From contig NZ_CP089746.1 in NCBI RefSeq assembly GCF_029541745.1, forward strand, positions 6,209,559-6,273,558: 64,000 nt of DNA, given 5' to 3'. Below the pieces are notes generated by a model that saw only the letters and a list, made by a program, of their open reading frames with translations, was not told the origin of the DNA and did not search any database. Below are positions 26,248-33,994 of this stretch, piece by piece. Position 1 is the first letter of the stretch. Each line of letters begins with the position of its first letter. This DNA comes from Streptomyces sp. LX-29. Lineage in GTDB: Bacteria; Actinomycetota; Actinomycetes; Streptomycetales; Streptomycetaceae. The position numbers and the translations under genes are program-made.

Positions 26248-26900
26248 CCCGCACCCCGCCGGCGGGACGCCGTGCCGGCGGCGTGGCGTCGTACGCGTGG
26301 CCTGGCCCTTGGCCCGGCCCGGGGCCTGCCGCTTCCGGCCTGGTGCGGTGGCCCTGCCTGGCCTGGTGATGTGTGGCGACGGCGTCGCGGAGTGACGAAA
26401 ATGGTTGCGACGGGTTCGGCACCGCCGGGCCGCGCGGTCGGGCTATCGCCGTCGCGGCGGGGTGTCGCCCCCCTCGTCGTGTGCGCCCTTGCGCGGGTGT
26501 GTGGGTCGCCCACCGAGGTCGATTGATGCCTTGGCGTGGCGGGTGCCGCCTTCTGGGTGTCCGGGCGCTTCGCCGCTGAGGCGGGTTCGGCATCGCCGGG
26601 CCGCGCCGTGCGGCGTTTCGCCGTCGCGGCGGGGTGGTATTCGCCGTCCCGGCGGGGTGTCGCCCCTCCGTGGGGCGTCTCGCCGTCGCGGCGGGTGGAA
26701 GGCGCCGTCCCGGCGGGGTGCGAGGGGGTCGCCCTGCGTGGAGTGCCGTCCCCGCGGGGGCGGGGGGTCGCCTCCGCGGAGTGTGGGGAGCCGCCCCCCC
26801 CGCGCGGTGAAGGCGTCGCCCCCGCGGGGTGTGGGGGTCGCCCCGTGGGGTGTCCCGTGAGTGGGGGCGCGCGGGTGGGAATCGGCGCTCCGATGTCGGG
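26248..26900. repeat. GC-rich non-coding block of short degenerate repeats
   Basis: About 650 bp without a credible gene. CGCCGTCGCGGCGGG and its variant CGCCGTCCCGGCGGG recur at least five times between about 26440 and 26730. A longer unit beginning GGGTTCGGCA, then CGCCGGGCCGCGC, appears near 26412 and 26583. The open frames change reading frame and lack family similarity. The phoX promoter and PHO box lie to the right. Confidence 0.6.
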
Positions 26901-26904
26901 CCGT

Positions 26905-26926
26905 GTTCAACTGGTGTTCGGGCGGA
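26905..26926 (+). promoter_or_regulatory. PHO box (PhoP-binding direct repeats) upstream of phoX
   Basis: Two direct repeat units of exactly 11 nt start GTTCAAC (26905) and GTTCGGG (26916), matching the Streptomyces PHO-box pattern (GTTCACC-like, 11-nt period). The site is 56 bp before the phoX ATG. Confidence 0.6.
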
Positions 26927-26981
26927 GGCGGGACCGTATCCGGGAGTCCGGAGGACCCATCTGGCCAGCCAGGAGACAGAG

Positions 26982-28436
26982 ATGCCGCTCAGCCGCAGAG
27001 ACTTCGCCAAGCGATCCGCGTACACGGGTGCCGGTGTCGCCCTGGTCGGCAGCGCCGGGGTGCTGGCCACCGCGCCGGGGGCGCTCGCGGTCGAGCCCGG
27101 CGGCGTGGACGCTGCGGCCGAAGCGGCCGTCGGGCGCCGGCTCGGTTACGGGCCGCTCGTCCCGGACCCGAAGGGCATACTCGCGCTGCCGGCCGGGTTC
27201 TCGTACCGGATCATCACCCACAGCGGCGTGACCAGGCTGGAGTCCGGCGAGACCACTCCCTCCAACCACGACGGCACCGCCACCTTCGACGGGCCGCGCG
27301 GCACCACGCTGCTGGTCAACAACCACGAGCTCAAGGGCCCGCGCCACAAGTGGCCGCGGCCGGTGCCGCTCGCCGAGGGCCTGGTCTACGACCCGGCGGC
27401 CTCGGGCGGCTGCACCGTCGTGGAGGTCTCCAAGCACGGCGACCACGTCACCGAGTGGGTGGGCATCGCGGGCACCTCCACCAACTGCGCCGGCGGACGC
27501 ACCCCCTGGGGAACCTGGCTGACCTGCGAGGAGAACACCGACCGGGCCGGCCAGAACGGCATGACCAAGGACCACGGCTACGTCTTCGAGGTCGACCCGT
27601 ACGACCGCCGGGCCAACCTCGACCCCCAGCCGATCAAGGCGCTGGGCCGCTATGAGCACGAGGCCGTGGTGGTGGACACCAGGCGCGGCCACTTCTATCT
27701 GACCGAGGACGCCGCGGGCCCGAACGGGCTGCTGTACCGCTGGACCCCGCCGCACGACTTCCGCCCCGGGCGTGGCTGGCTGCGCGGGCTCGCCGACGAC
27801 GCCGGCGTGCTGAAGGCGGCGCAGTGCTTCGACTCCGGTGGCAACTTCGTCGACGACCTCTCGCGCGCCACCAGGACCGGGACGGTCTACGGCGTGGACT
27901 GGGTGGAGGTGCCGGACCGGGACGCGCGGACCGTTCCGGTGCGCAGGCAGTTCGCCGACGGCCAGGTCACCCGGGCGCGCAAGCTGGAGGGCATGTGGTG
28001 GGCGGACGGAGGCGCCTACGTGGTCGCCTCGTACGCCCGGGAGGAGAGCCCGGTCGCCCACGACGGGCAGGTGTGGTTCTACGACCCGCGTCGGCGCACG
28101 CTGACCCTGAAGGTGCTGCTCGGCGGCGACACCGAGGCGGGGAAGGACGGCGCCTTCGACGGGCCGGACAACATCACCGTCTCCCCCTACGGCGGTCTGG
28201 TCATCGCCGAGGACGGCGAGGGCCTGCAGCATCTGTTCGGCGCCACGGACGACGGCCGGACCTACCCGATCGCGCGCAACGACCTCAACATCGGCACCGC
28301 GGAGGAGCCGGAGTTCAGCGAGTTCACCGGGGTGGTCTTCGCGCCCGACGGGCGGACCCTCTTCGCCAACATCCAGGACCCGGGGATCATGCTGGCGATC
28401 ACCGGCCCGTGGCGGCGGCAGCGCCGGGAATCCTGA
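26982..28436 (+). CDS. phoX: PhoX-family (DUF839) Tat-secreted phosphatase
   Basis: A 484-aa protein. The Tat signal SRRDFAKRSAYTGAG (residues 4-18) is followed by a hydrophobic stretch and AxA-like cleavage near APGALA. The mature part is a beta-propeller typical of calcium/iron PhoX-type alkaline phosphatases (NHELKG, GGRTPWGTWLTCEEN, YGRYEHEAVVVD-like segments, EDGEGLQHLFGA). ATG at 26982 follows AGGAG. The upstream PHO box supports a role in phosphate starvation. Some DUF839 members are not phosphatases. Confidence 0.87.
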   Translation: MPLSRRDFAKRSAYTGAGVALVGSAGVLATAPGALAVEPGGVDAAAEAAVGRRLGYGPLVPDPKGILALPAGFSYRIITHSGVTRLESGETTPSNHDGTATFDGPRGTTLLVNNHELKGPRHKWPRPVPLAEGLVYDPAASGGCTVVEVSKHGDHVTEWVGIAGTSTNCAGGRTPWGTWLTCEENTDRAGQNGMTKDHGYVFEVDPYDRRANLDPQPIKALGRYEHEAVVVDTRRGHFYLTEDAAGPNGLLYRWTPPHDFRPGRGWLRGLADDAGVLKAAQCFDSGGNFVDDLSRATRTGTVYGVDWVEVPDRDARTVPVRRQFADGQVTRARKLEGMWWADGGAYVVASYAREESPVAHDGQVWFYDPRRRTLTLKVLLGGDTEAGKDGAFDGPDNITVSPYGGLVIAEDGEGLQHLFGATDDGRTYPIARNDLNIGTAEEPEFSEFTGVVFAPDGRTLFANIQDPGIMLAITGPWRRQRRES

Positions 28437-28460
28437 GCGCCCGGGGTTGTTGCCCTCAGT

Positions 28461-29540
28461 GTGACCTCAGCGATACGGAACACCCTCCGGCTCTCCGTCC
28501 TGGACCGCTCCCGCACCCGCAAGGGCCGGACGGAGGCGCAGGCGCTGCGCGACACCGTGCGGTTCGCGCGGCGCGCCGAGGAGCTCGGTTACCACCGGTT
28601 CTGGGTCTCGGAGCACCACAGCGTGCCCGGGGTGGCCGGCTCCGCACCCACCGTGCTGGCCGCCGCCGTCGCCGCGGCCACCTCGAGGATCCGGGTGGGC
28701 ACCGGCGGGGTGATGCTGCCCAACCACCAGCCGCTGGTGGTCGCGGAGCAGTTCGGGGTGTTGGAGTCGCTGTATCCCGGGCGGATCGACATGGGGCTGG
28801 GCCGGTCGGTCGGCTTCACCGACGGCATTCGGCGCGCCCTGGGGCGCGACAAGGACGCCGCCGAGGGCTTCGGCGACCAACTGTCGGAGCTGCTCGGGTA
28901 CTTCACCGGGGACCAGGGCGCGCACCCGCAGGTGCACGCCCGGCCCGCCGAGGGGCTGCGGCCGCCCGCCTTCGTCCTGGCCACCGGCTCGGGCGCGGAG
29001 CTGGCGGCGGAGCGGGGGCTGCCGCTGGTGATCGGCGCGATCCGCGGCCGGGAGACGATGCTGCGCGCCATCGACCGGTATCGCGCCGGCTTCACCCCGT
29101 CCGTCTGGGGGGAGCGACCGTATGTGATGGTCGCGGCCGATGCCGCGGTGGCCGAGACGACCGAGCGGGCCCGGCGGCTGCTGGAGCCCGAGGCGTGGTC
29201 GACGGCCTACTCCCGCACCCACGGGGTCTTTCCGCCGCTCGTCCCGGCCGAGGAGATCGCCGCGCTGAGCATGACGCCGCGCGAGCGGAGCCGCTTCGAG
29301 GAGGCCATGAGCGGCCATCTGCACGGCACCGAGGACGAGGTGGCCGCCGCGCTGACGGAGCTCGTCGGGAGCGCCGGCGCCGATGAGGTGCTCGTCACCA
29401 CCAGCTCGTACGACCGGGAGGAGCTGCTCGACTCCTACCGGCGGCTGGCCCGACTGGCGGGGCTGCGCCCGGGGCGGGGCGGCGCCGATGCCGACATCGA
29501 CACCGAGATCGACACCGAGGCCGCCCCGGCCGCGGCCTGA
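28461..29540 (+). CDS. luciferase-like (LLM) flavin-dependent oxidoreductase
   Basis: A 359-aa FMN/F420-linked TIM-barrel enzyme of the MsnO8 group in the bacterial luciferase superfamily. Conserved pieces are LRLSVLDRSRTRKG, ELGYHRFWVSEHH, IRVGTGGVMLPNHQPLVVAEQF and LYPGRIDMGLGRSVGF. The GTG start at 28461 is 24 bp after phoX, so the two may be co-transcribed. Substrate unknown. An Asp/Glu/Thr-rich tail closes the protein. It ends 9 bp before the convergent TerD gene. Confidence 0.92.
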   Translation: MTSAIRNTLRLSVLDRSRTRKGRTEAQALRDTVRFARRAEELGYHRFWVSEHHSVPGVAGSAPTVLAAAVAAATSRIRVGTGGVMLPNHQPLVVAEQFGVLESLYPGRIDMGLGRSVGFTDGIRRALGRDKDAAEGFGDQLSELLGYFTGDQGAHPQVHARPAEGLRPPAFVLATGSGAELAAERGLPLVIGAIRGRETMLRAIDRYRAGFTPSVWGERPYVMVAADAAVAETTERARRLLEPEAWSTAYSRTHGVFPPLVPAEEIAALSMTPRERSRFEEAMSGHLHGTEDEVAAALTELVGSAGADEVLVTTSSYDREELLDSYRRLARLAGLRPGRGGADADIDTEIDTEAAPAAA

Positions 29541-29549
29541 GCACGGGCG

Positions 29550-30767
29550 CTACAGCGCCTTTCCGGCGGGCTTGACCATGCCGCGGACGGTGCGCGAGTC
29601 CACGTACTCGCCCATCGCGGTCATCTCCCACTCGCCGGAGAACTGGCGGATCAGCTTCGCCATCATCACGCCCGTGCGCGGCTCGGAGTGGGTGAGGTCG
29701 AAGCGCACCAGCTCCTCGTTGGTCTGGGCGTCCAGCAGCCGGCAGTACGCCTTGGCGACGTCGGTGAACTTCTGCCCGGAGAAGGAGTTCACGGTGAACA
29801 CCAGGCCGGTGACCTCCGGGGGGAGGCCGCCGAGGTGGACGGTGATCACCTCGTCGTCCCCGCCGCCCTCGCCGGTGAGGTTGTCGCCGGAGTGCTGGAT
29901 GGTGTGGCCCAGGATGTTCAGCTTGCCGAAGAAGCAGGCGTCGATCTTCTTGCGGTCCACGCCGAAGGCGATGACGGACGCGTCCAGGTCGATGTCCTTG
30001 CCCCGGAACGCGGGCTCCCAGCCGAGGCCCATCTTCACCGAGGTCAGCAGCGGCTTGCCGCCCTTGACCAGGGACACCGTCTGGTTCTTCTGGAGGTTGA
30101 CCCGGCCCTTGTCGAGGTTGATCTTCCCGGCGCCGGGCGCGGGGGCGGCCGGGGCGGCGGGCGGCGCGGCCGGGGCCGGCGGCTGCATGGCGGGCGGCGG
30201 GGGGAACTGCGCGGCGGCGCCGGTCGGCGGGGCGGGGGGCGCGGGCGGGGCGACCGGCGCGGCGGGCGCGGCCGGCTCCTCGAGCTGCACCCCGAAGTCG
30301 GTGGCGATGCCCGCCAGCCCGTTGGCGTAGCCCTGACCGACCGCGCGGACCTTCCAGGCTCCGCCGCGGCGGTACACCTCCATGACCACCAGCGCGGTCT
30401 CGCTGCCCAGCCGCGGCGGAGTGAAGGTGGCGATGACGGAGCCGTCGTCCGCGCCGCGCACCGTGGCCGTGGGCTCGGTGCCCGCGAAGGTGGCGCCGGG
30501 GGCGTCCAGGCTCGCGGTCACCACGATCTTCTCGATGTCGGCCGGGACCGCCGTGGTGTCGACGGTGATCGTGTCACCGCCGCCCGGCGCCGAGGCGGAG
30601 TGGCTCACTCCGGGGCCGGTGGGCTGGTTGTAGAAGACGAAGTCGTCGTCGGAGCGCACTTTGCCGTTGGCGTTCAGGAGCAGGCCCGACACGTCGAGCC
30701 GCACCGGTGCGGTGACGTCCACTGCCACGCGCGCGACGGGCAGCGGGAGGTTCGAGCCGGGAGTCAT
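29550..30767 (-). CDS. double-domain TerD-family stress protein
   Basis: A 405-aa protein with two TerD (tellurium-resistance/Ca-binding) domains. The first covers about residues 1-170 (DVSGLLLNANGKVRSDDDFVFYNQP). The second covers about 235-400 (DLDASVIAFGVDRKKIDACFF, SGDNLTGEGGGDDEVITV with the acidic Ca-type loop). An Ala/Pro-rich linker of about 60 residues joins them. TerD proteins act in stress response at or near the membrane. ATG at 30767 has a better RBS distance than ATG 30776. It is near the GlxA-type regulator on the same strand. Confidence 0.9.
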   Translation of the reverse strand: MTPGSNLPLPVARVAVDVTAPVRLDVSGLLLNANGKVRSDDDFVFYNQPTGPGVSHSASAPGGGDTITVDTTAVPADIEKIVVTASLDAPGATFAGTEPTATVRGADDGSVIATFTPPRLGSETALVVMEVYRRGGAWKVRAVGQGYANGLAGIATDFGVQLEEPAAPAAPVAPPAPPAPPTGAAAQFPPPPAMQPPAPAAPPAAPAAPAPGAGKINLDKGRVNLQKNQTVSLVKGGKPLLTSVKMGLGWEPAFRGKDIDLDASVIAFGVDRKKIDACFFGKLNILGHTIQHSGDNLTGEGGGDDEVITVHLGGLPPEVTGLVFTVNSFSGQKFTDVAKAYCRLLDAQTNEELVRFDLTHSEPRTGVMMAKLIRQFSGEWEMTAMGEYVDSRTVRGMVKPAGKAL

Positions 30768-30783
30768 AGCGGTCATGTCCCGG

Positions 30784-31815
30784 CTAACGAGCGACCCGGG
30801 TTTGCAGTTCCTTGACCTTCACCCCCGCCCCCTCGGCCCCCGTGGCGGGCCGGTCCCGCCAGGGGATCGCGGGGGTCGGGCCCTGGAAGGCCCGGCGGTA
30901 GGACTGCGGGCTGGTCCCGACCAGGCGTTTGAAGCGGTCACGGAAGGCGGTGGGGGAGCCGAAGCCGACCTGGCAGGCGATCCGGTCCACGGAGTAGCCG
31001 GTGGTCTCCAGCAGGTACTGCGCCTGCCGTATCCGGGCGCGGTGCAGCCACTGGAGCGGGGTCGTGCCGGTCTGCTCGCGGAAGCGCCGGTTGAGGGTGC
31101 GGGTGCTCAGCCGGGCGTGGCCGGCGATGTCGTCCAGGGTGAGCTCGCGCCCCGCGTTCTCCTGCATCCAGCGCAGCAGCGGCTCCAGGGTCGCCCCGTC
31201 GGGCGTGGGCGGCTCGTGCACGATGAACTGCGCCTGCCCGCCGTGGCGCTCCAGGGGCATCACCGCGCTCCGCGCGGAGTCGGCGGCGACCGCGGAGCCG
31301 TGGTCGCGGCGGATCATGTGCAGGCAGAGGTCGAGCCCGGCGGCGGCCCCGGCCGAGGTCAGGAACTGACCGTTGTCGACATAGAGCACATCCGGGTCCA
31401 CCTCGATCTCCGGGTGGCGCGCGGCCAGCTCCCCCGCGGTCGCCCAGTGGGTGGTCGCCCGCAGCCCGTCCAGCAGCCCGGCGGCGGCGAGCACGAACGA
31501 CCCGGCGCAGATCGAGGCGATGCGGGTGCCGCTGGCGGCCGCGCGGCGCAGCGCCGACAGCACGTCCTCGGGGAAGGGGCCGATGGGCTGGGCGACGCCC
31601 GGGATCATGATGGTGTCCGCCTCGGCCAGCGCCTCGAGGCCGGAGTGCGCGCGCACGGTGAACGTGCCGGCGCTGACCTCCTCGGTCGGGGCGCACACCC
31701 GGACCCGGTAGGCGTTGCGGCCGTCGGGCAGGCGGGCGCGCCCGAACACCTCGATCGGCGTGGACAGATCGAACGGTATGACCTCGTCGAGCGCGAGTAC
31801 GGCGACGGTGTGCAT
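30784..31815 (-). CDS. GlxA-family AraC-type transcriptional regulator
   Basis: A 343-aa regulator. Residues about 1-190 form a DJ-1/PfpI domain (VAVLALDEVIPFDLSTPIEVF, SICAGSFVLAAAGLLDG). Residues about 225-320 form the AraC HTH pair (LTLDDIAGHARLSTRTLNRRF, LETTGYSVDRIACQVGFGSPTAFRDRFKRL). The PfpI Cys is present but such domains are usually ligand sensors here. Its gene is 17 bp upstream of the TerD gene, so it may be co-transcribed with it. The target is unknown. Confidence 0.93.
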   Translation of the reverse strand: MHTVAVLALDEVIPFDLSTPIEVFGRARLPDGRNAYRVRVCAPTEEVSAGTFTVRAHSGLEALAEADTIMIPGVAQPIGPFPEDVLSALRRAAASGTRIASICAGSFVLAAAGLLDGLRATTHWATAGELAARHPEIEVDPDVLYVDNGQFLTSAGAAAGLDLCLHMIRRDHGSAVAADSARSAVMPLERHGGQAQFIVHEPPTPDGATLEPLLRWMQENAGRELTLDDIAGHARLSTRTLNRRFREQTGTTPLQWLHRARIRQAQYLLETTGYSVDRIACQVGFGSPTAFRDRFKRLVGTSPQSYRRAFQGPTPAIPWRDRPATGAEGAGVKVKELQTRVAR

Positions 31816-31990
31816 GGCGACACTCTAGGGAGGGAACGAATTCTCGCCAAGGCGTTTCCGCGCCCCTGTCAGGTCGTTGCTTGAAAAGTCCACAGCTCAG
31901 AAGCGGTATGCAAGGGTTCTGGCGAGAATCCGTTGAAGTATGGCAATAGTGCCACTCCTCGACGGGCGCATGGTCACTTAGCGTCGAGCC

Positions 31991-32548
31991 GTGACCAAGC
32001 TCCTCCTCTCCATCCACGTGATCGCCGCGATCCTGGCCGTCGGGCCGGTCGCCGTCGCGGCGAGCATGTTCCCCGCGGTCACGCGTCGGACCCTGTCCGC
32101 GCCCGGCGGGGTGTCGGTGAGTGGGGCCTCGTCGCTGCGCACCCTGCACCGCATCTGCCGGGTCTACGCCGTCCTCGGCGTGGTCGTGCCGGCCTTCGGG
32201 CTGGCGACGGGCAACAGCATGGGAGTGCTGGGCGACGCCTGGCTGGTCACCTCGATCGCCCTCACCGCCATCGCGGCGGCCGTGTTGGTGATGGCCGTGC
32301 TGCCGGGACAGGCGGCGGTCGTGGCCTCGCTCGGCCCCGACCCCGAGGCGAGCCCCGTCGGAGACGCCGAGCGCGCCGACGGCACGGGGACGTCGCGGGC
32401 GGGCACCCGCACGGCGGTGGTCCGGTCCCCGGAGGAGGTGCGGCGCACCGCGGCCCGACTGGCCATGACGGCGGGCGCGTTCAATCTGCTGTGGTCGGTG
32501 GTCACGGTTCTCATGATCGTCCGCCCCGGCTCCACCACGGGAGCGTGA
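31991..32548 (+). CDS. small membrane protein, 185 aa
   Basis: Four predicted membrane helices: residues about 3-25 (LLLSIHVIAAILAVGPVAVAA), 58-75, 80-103 and 155-175. A hydrophilic loop of about 50 residues (DPEASPVGDAERADGTG) separates the third and fourth. The pattern is DUF2269-like. The GTG start is at 31991. It overlaps or abuts the next gene. Function unknown; likely co-transcribed with the 85-aa membrane protein. Confidence 0.8.
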   Translation: MTKLLLSIHVIAAILAVGPVAVAASMFPAVTRRTLSAPGGVSVSGASSLRTLHRICRVYAVLGVVVPAFGLATGNSMGVLGDAWLVTSIALTAIAAAVLVMAVLPGQAAVVASLGPDPEASPVGDAERADGTGTSRAGTRTAVVRSPEEVRRTAARLAMTAGAFNLLWSVVTVLMIVRPGSTTGA

Positions 32549-32550
32549 CC

Positions 32551-32808
32551 ATGGACAGCGCCAAGGCCAAGCTGCTGCTGCGGGTCGCCGCCGCCATCGA
32601 ACTCCTCAGCCTGCTGGTCCTGCTGGGCAACCTGGCCACCGTGCATGTGCCCGCCGTGGCCTCGGTGCTCGGCCCCACCCACGGCTGTGCCTACCTCTTC
32701 GTCGTCATCGCCGCGATCCAGGCGGGCGCGCAGGGGAGAGGCAGAGCGAAGGCTTTCGTCCCAGGTGTCGGCGGACTGCTCGCCGTACGCCACCTCGACC
32801 GGAGCTAG
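32551..32808 (+). CDS. small DUF3817-like membrane protein, 85 aa
   Basis: A two- or three-helix membrane protein with AAIELLSLLVLLGNLATVHVPAV, then HGCAYLFVVIAAI, and a short basic C-terminus. ATG at 32551 has GGGAG 7 nt upstream; GTG 32545 would overlap the previous stop but has no room for an RBS. DUF3817 is a plausible family. Function unknown. Confidence 0.72.
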   Translation: MDSAKAKLLLRVAAAIELLSLLVLLGNLATVHVPAVASVLGPTHGCAYLFVVIAAIQAGAQGRGRAKAFVPGVGGLLAVRHLDRS

Positions 32809-32831
32809 ACCCCCGCTACTCCGGTCCACAG

Positions 32832-32880
32832 GCCGCCCCCGGACGTTCCGTCACCGCCGTTGACGAAACCCGGGGGCGGC
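32832..32880 (+). terminator. terminator after the two small membrane genes
   Basis: Arms GCCGCCCCCGG (32832-32842) and CCGGGGGCGGC (32870-32880) enclose a 27-nt loop with partial inner pairing. It lies 23 bp past the stop. Confidence 0.75.
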
Positions 32881-33307
32881 ACTGGCTTCCGCCGGACCAC
32901 AGGAATCCGGCCAAGATCATCAGAGGGTGGAATGGTACGGCGCTGACGGAGAACAATAACGGTGTGGGTGGTGAGTTCATCCGCCCCCTTGAGCGGGAGG
33001 CCGGGCGTTACCTGGCCCCGCCCGGCCTCCCTTCCCGCCGCCGCACGCGTCGGGCTGTCACAGGGCGAAGGCGGCCGCCGTGGGACGGCCTTTCCGGCTC
33101 CTGGGGGCGGTCCGTCTCCCAACGCCTCCGCCGAACGGGTCGGCGGGTGCTTCGAGTGTGCTTCTGAGGGGAAGCCCCAACGGTGATGGCTCCGGCCACC
33201 TCCGGGGAACCGACCATCAGCCGATCGCACTTGCGTAACATGTGAATCCGCTGAAACTGCGAGAGCAACGAGCGCACGGCACCCCTCGCCGCACGACAGG
33301 AGCTGCC
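32881..33307. other. non-coding gap with a second strong hairpin
   Basis: About 430 bp before the beta-helix gene. A hairpin with 12-bp arms, GGGAGGCCGGGC (32995-33006) and GCCCGGCCTCCC (33020-33031), lies about 115 bp after the first terminator. The 32881-32994 stretch between them is lower in GC and has a GTG frame (32964) without clear coding features. No riboswitch was recognised. Confidence 0.45.
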
Positions 33308-33817
33308 ATGAGACGCCGCCGCCGCTACCGCGGGCGCCACCGCAAGGACCGTACGCTGCCCTTGGGCACGTTGGTCATCGTGGCCTCGGCCGCTGCGGGC
33401 GTGTATCTGACCGCGGCCCCGGGCGGTGCCAGTGCCGCGCCGACCACGGTCTTTGTGGCGCCCAACGGCAGTGATGGTGGCGGTGGCACGCGCTCCGCGC
33501 CGTACCGGACGATCGAGAAGGCGATCTCCGTCGCGGACGCCGGCACCACCATCAGGGTGCGCGGTGGCACCTACTATCCGCGGTCCCCGCTGAGCAGTGA
33601 GACGGACGGCACTCGGGGCCGCCGGGTGGTGCTCACCGGCGACGGCCCGGATCCGGTCGTCGTGGACGGGGCGCGACTCTCCTCCGGCCCCGCCCTGCTC
33701 TCGCTGCGCGCCGATTACTGGACCGTTTCGGACATTGAATTCCGCAACGCGCCGGGCGCCGAAATTATCTGTTCCGCTTGTGAGGGTTTCGTATTTCGGG
33801 AATCCGCGCACCGCTGA
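33308..33817 (+). CDS. truncated secreted beta-helix (pectate-lyase-like) protein
   Basis: A 169-aa protein. A basic n-region (MRRRRRYRGRHRKDR) and hydrophobic core suggest export (cleavage near GGASA-AP). The rest matches the N-terminal part of Pel9A/DUF1565 right-handed beta-helix proteins (FVAPNGSDGGGGTRSAPYRTIEKAI, IRVRGGTYYP, DYWTVSDIEFRNAPG). Such proteins normally run to 350 residues or more, so this looks C-terminally truncated. The last 30 codons use AT-ending codons (ATT, TGT, TTT, GTA) unlike the neighbours. ATG at 33308 has an AGGAG RBS. It is probably a remnant. Confidence 0.65.
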   Translation: MRRRRRYRGRHRKDRTLPLGTLVIVASAAAGVYLTAAPGGASAAPTTVFVAPNGSDGGGGTRSAPYRTIEKAISVADAGTTIRVRGGTYYPRSPLSSETDGTRGRRVVLTGDGPDPVVVDGARLSSGPALLSLRADYWTVSDIEFRNAPGAEIICSACEGFVFRESAHR

Positions 33818-33994
33818 CGGTGACTCCGCGTGGTCAACACCGCTTCTCCAGCGGGCAGTTGGGTGATCATACAAAAACCTGTAGTGATCCCCTTGGAGTG
33901 ATCTCGTAATAATTCGTAAACCTGTTTGGCGCGTCGAACGAAGACAATCCAGCTACCGAACCTCGCCGTTCACCGAGGAAACGAGGAGCAGCGC
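33818..33994 (+). promoter_or_regulatory. low-GC promoter region of the purine permease gene
   Basis: A 177-bp segment of clearly lower GC than its surroundings. GTGATC occurs three times (33863, 33884, 33898). TTGGAG (33893-33898) and TAAACC (33917-33922) could be -35 and -10 with an 18-bp spacer. It follows the truncated beta-helix gene. Confidence 0.4.

Noticed and set aside
26373..26860. Several ORFs in the GC repeat block
   Set aside because: Repeated Arg/Gly/Pro peptides that change frame between repeats; no start context or family.
32964..33167. Small plus-strand ORF starting GTG 32964
   Set aside because: It crosses the strong hairpin at 32995-33031 and has Arg-rich, unconserved sequence.
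32881..33307. c-di-AMP (ydaO-type) riboswitch before the beta-helix gene
   Set aside because: Wall-related genes often have one in Streptomyces, but the conserved core motifs are not visible here.
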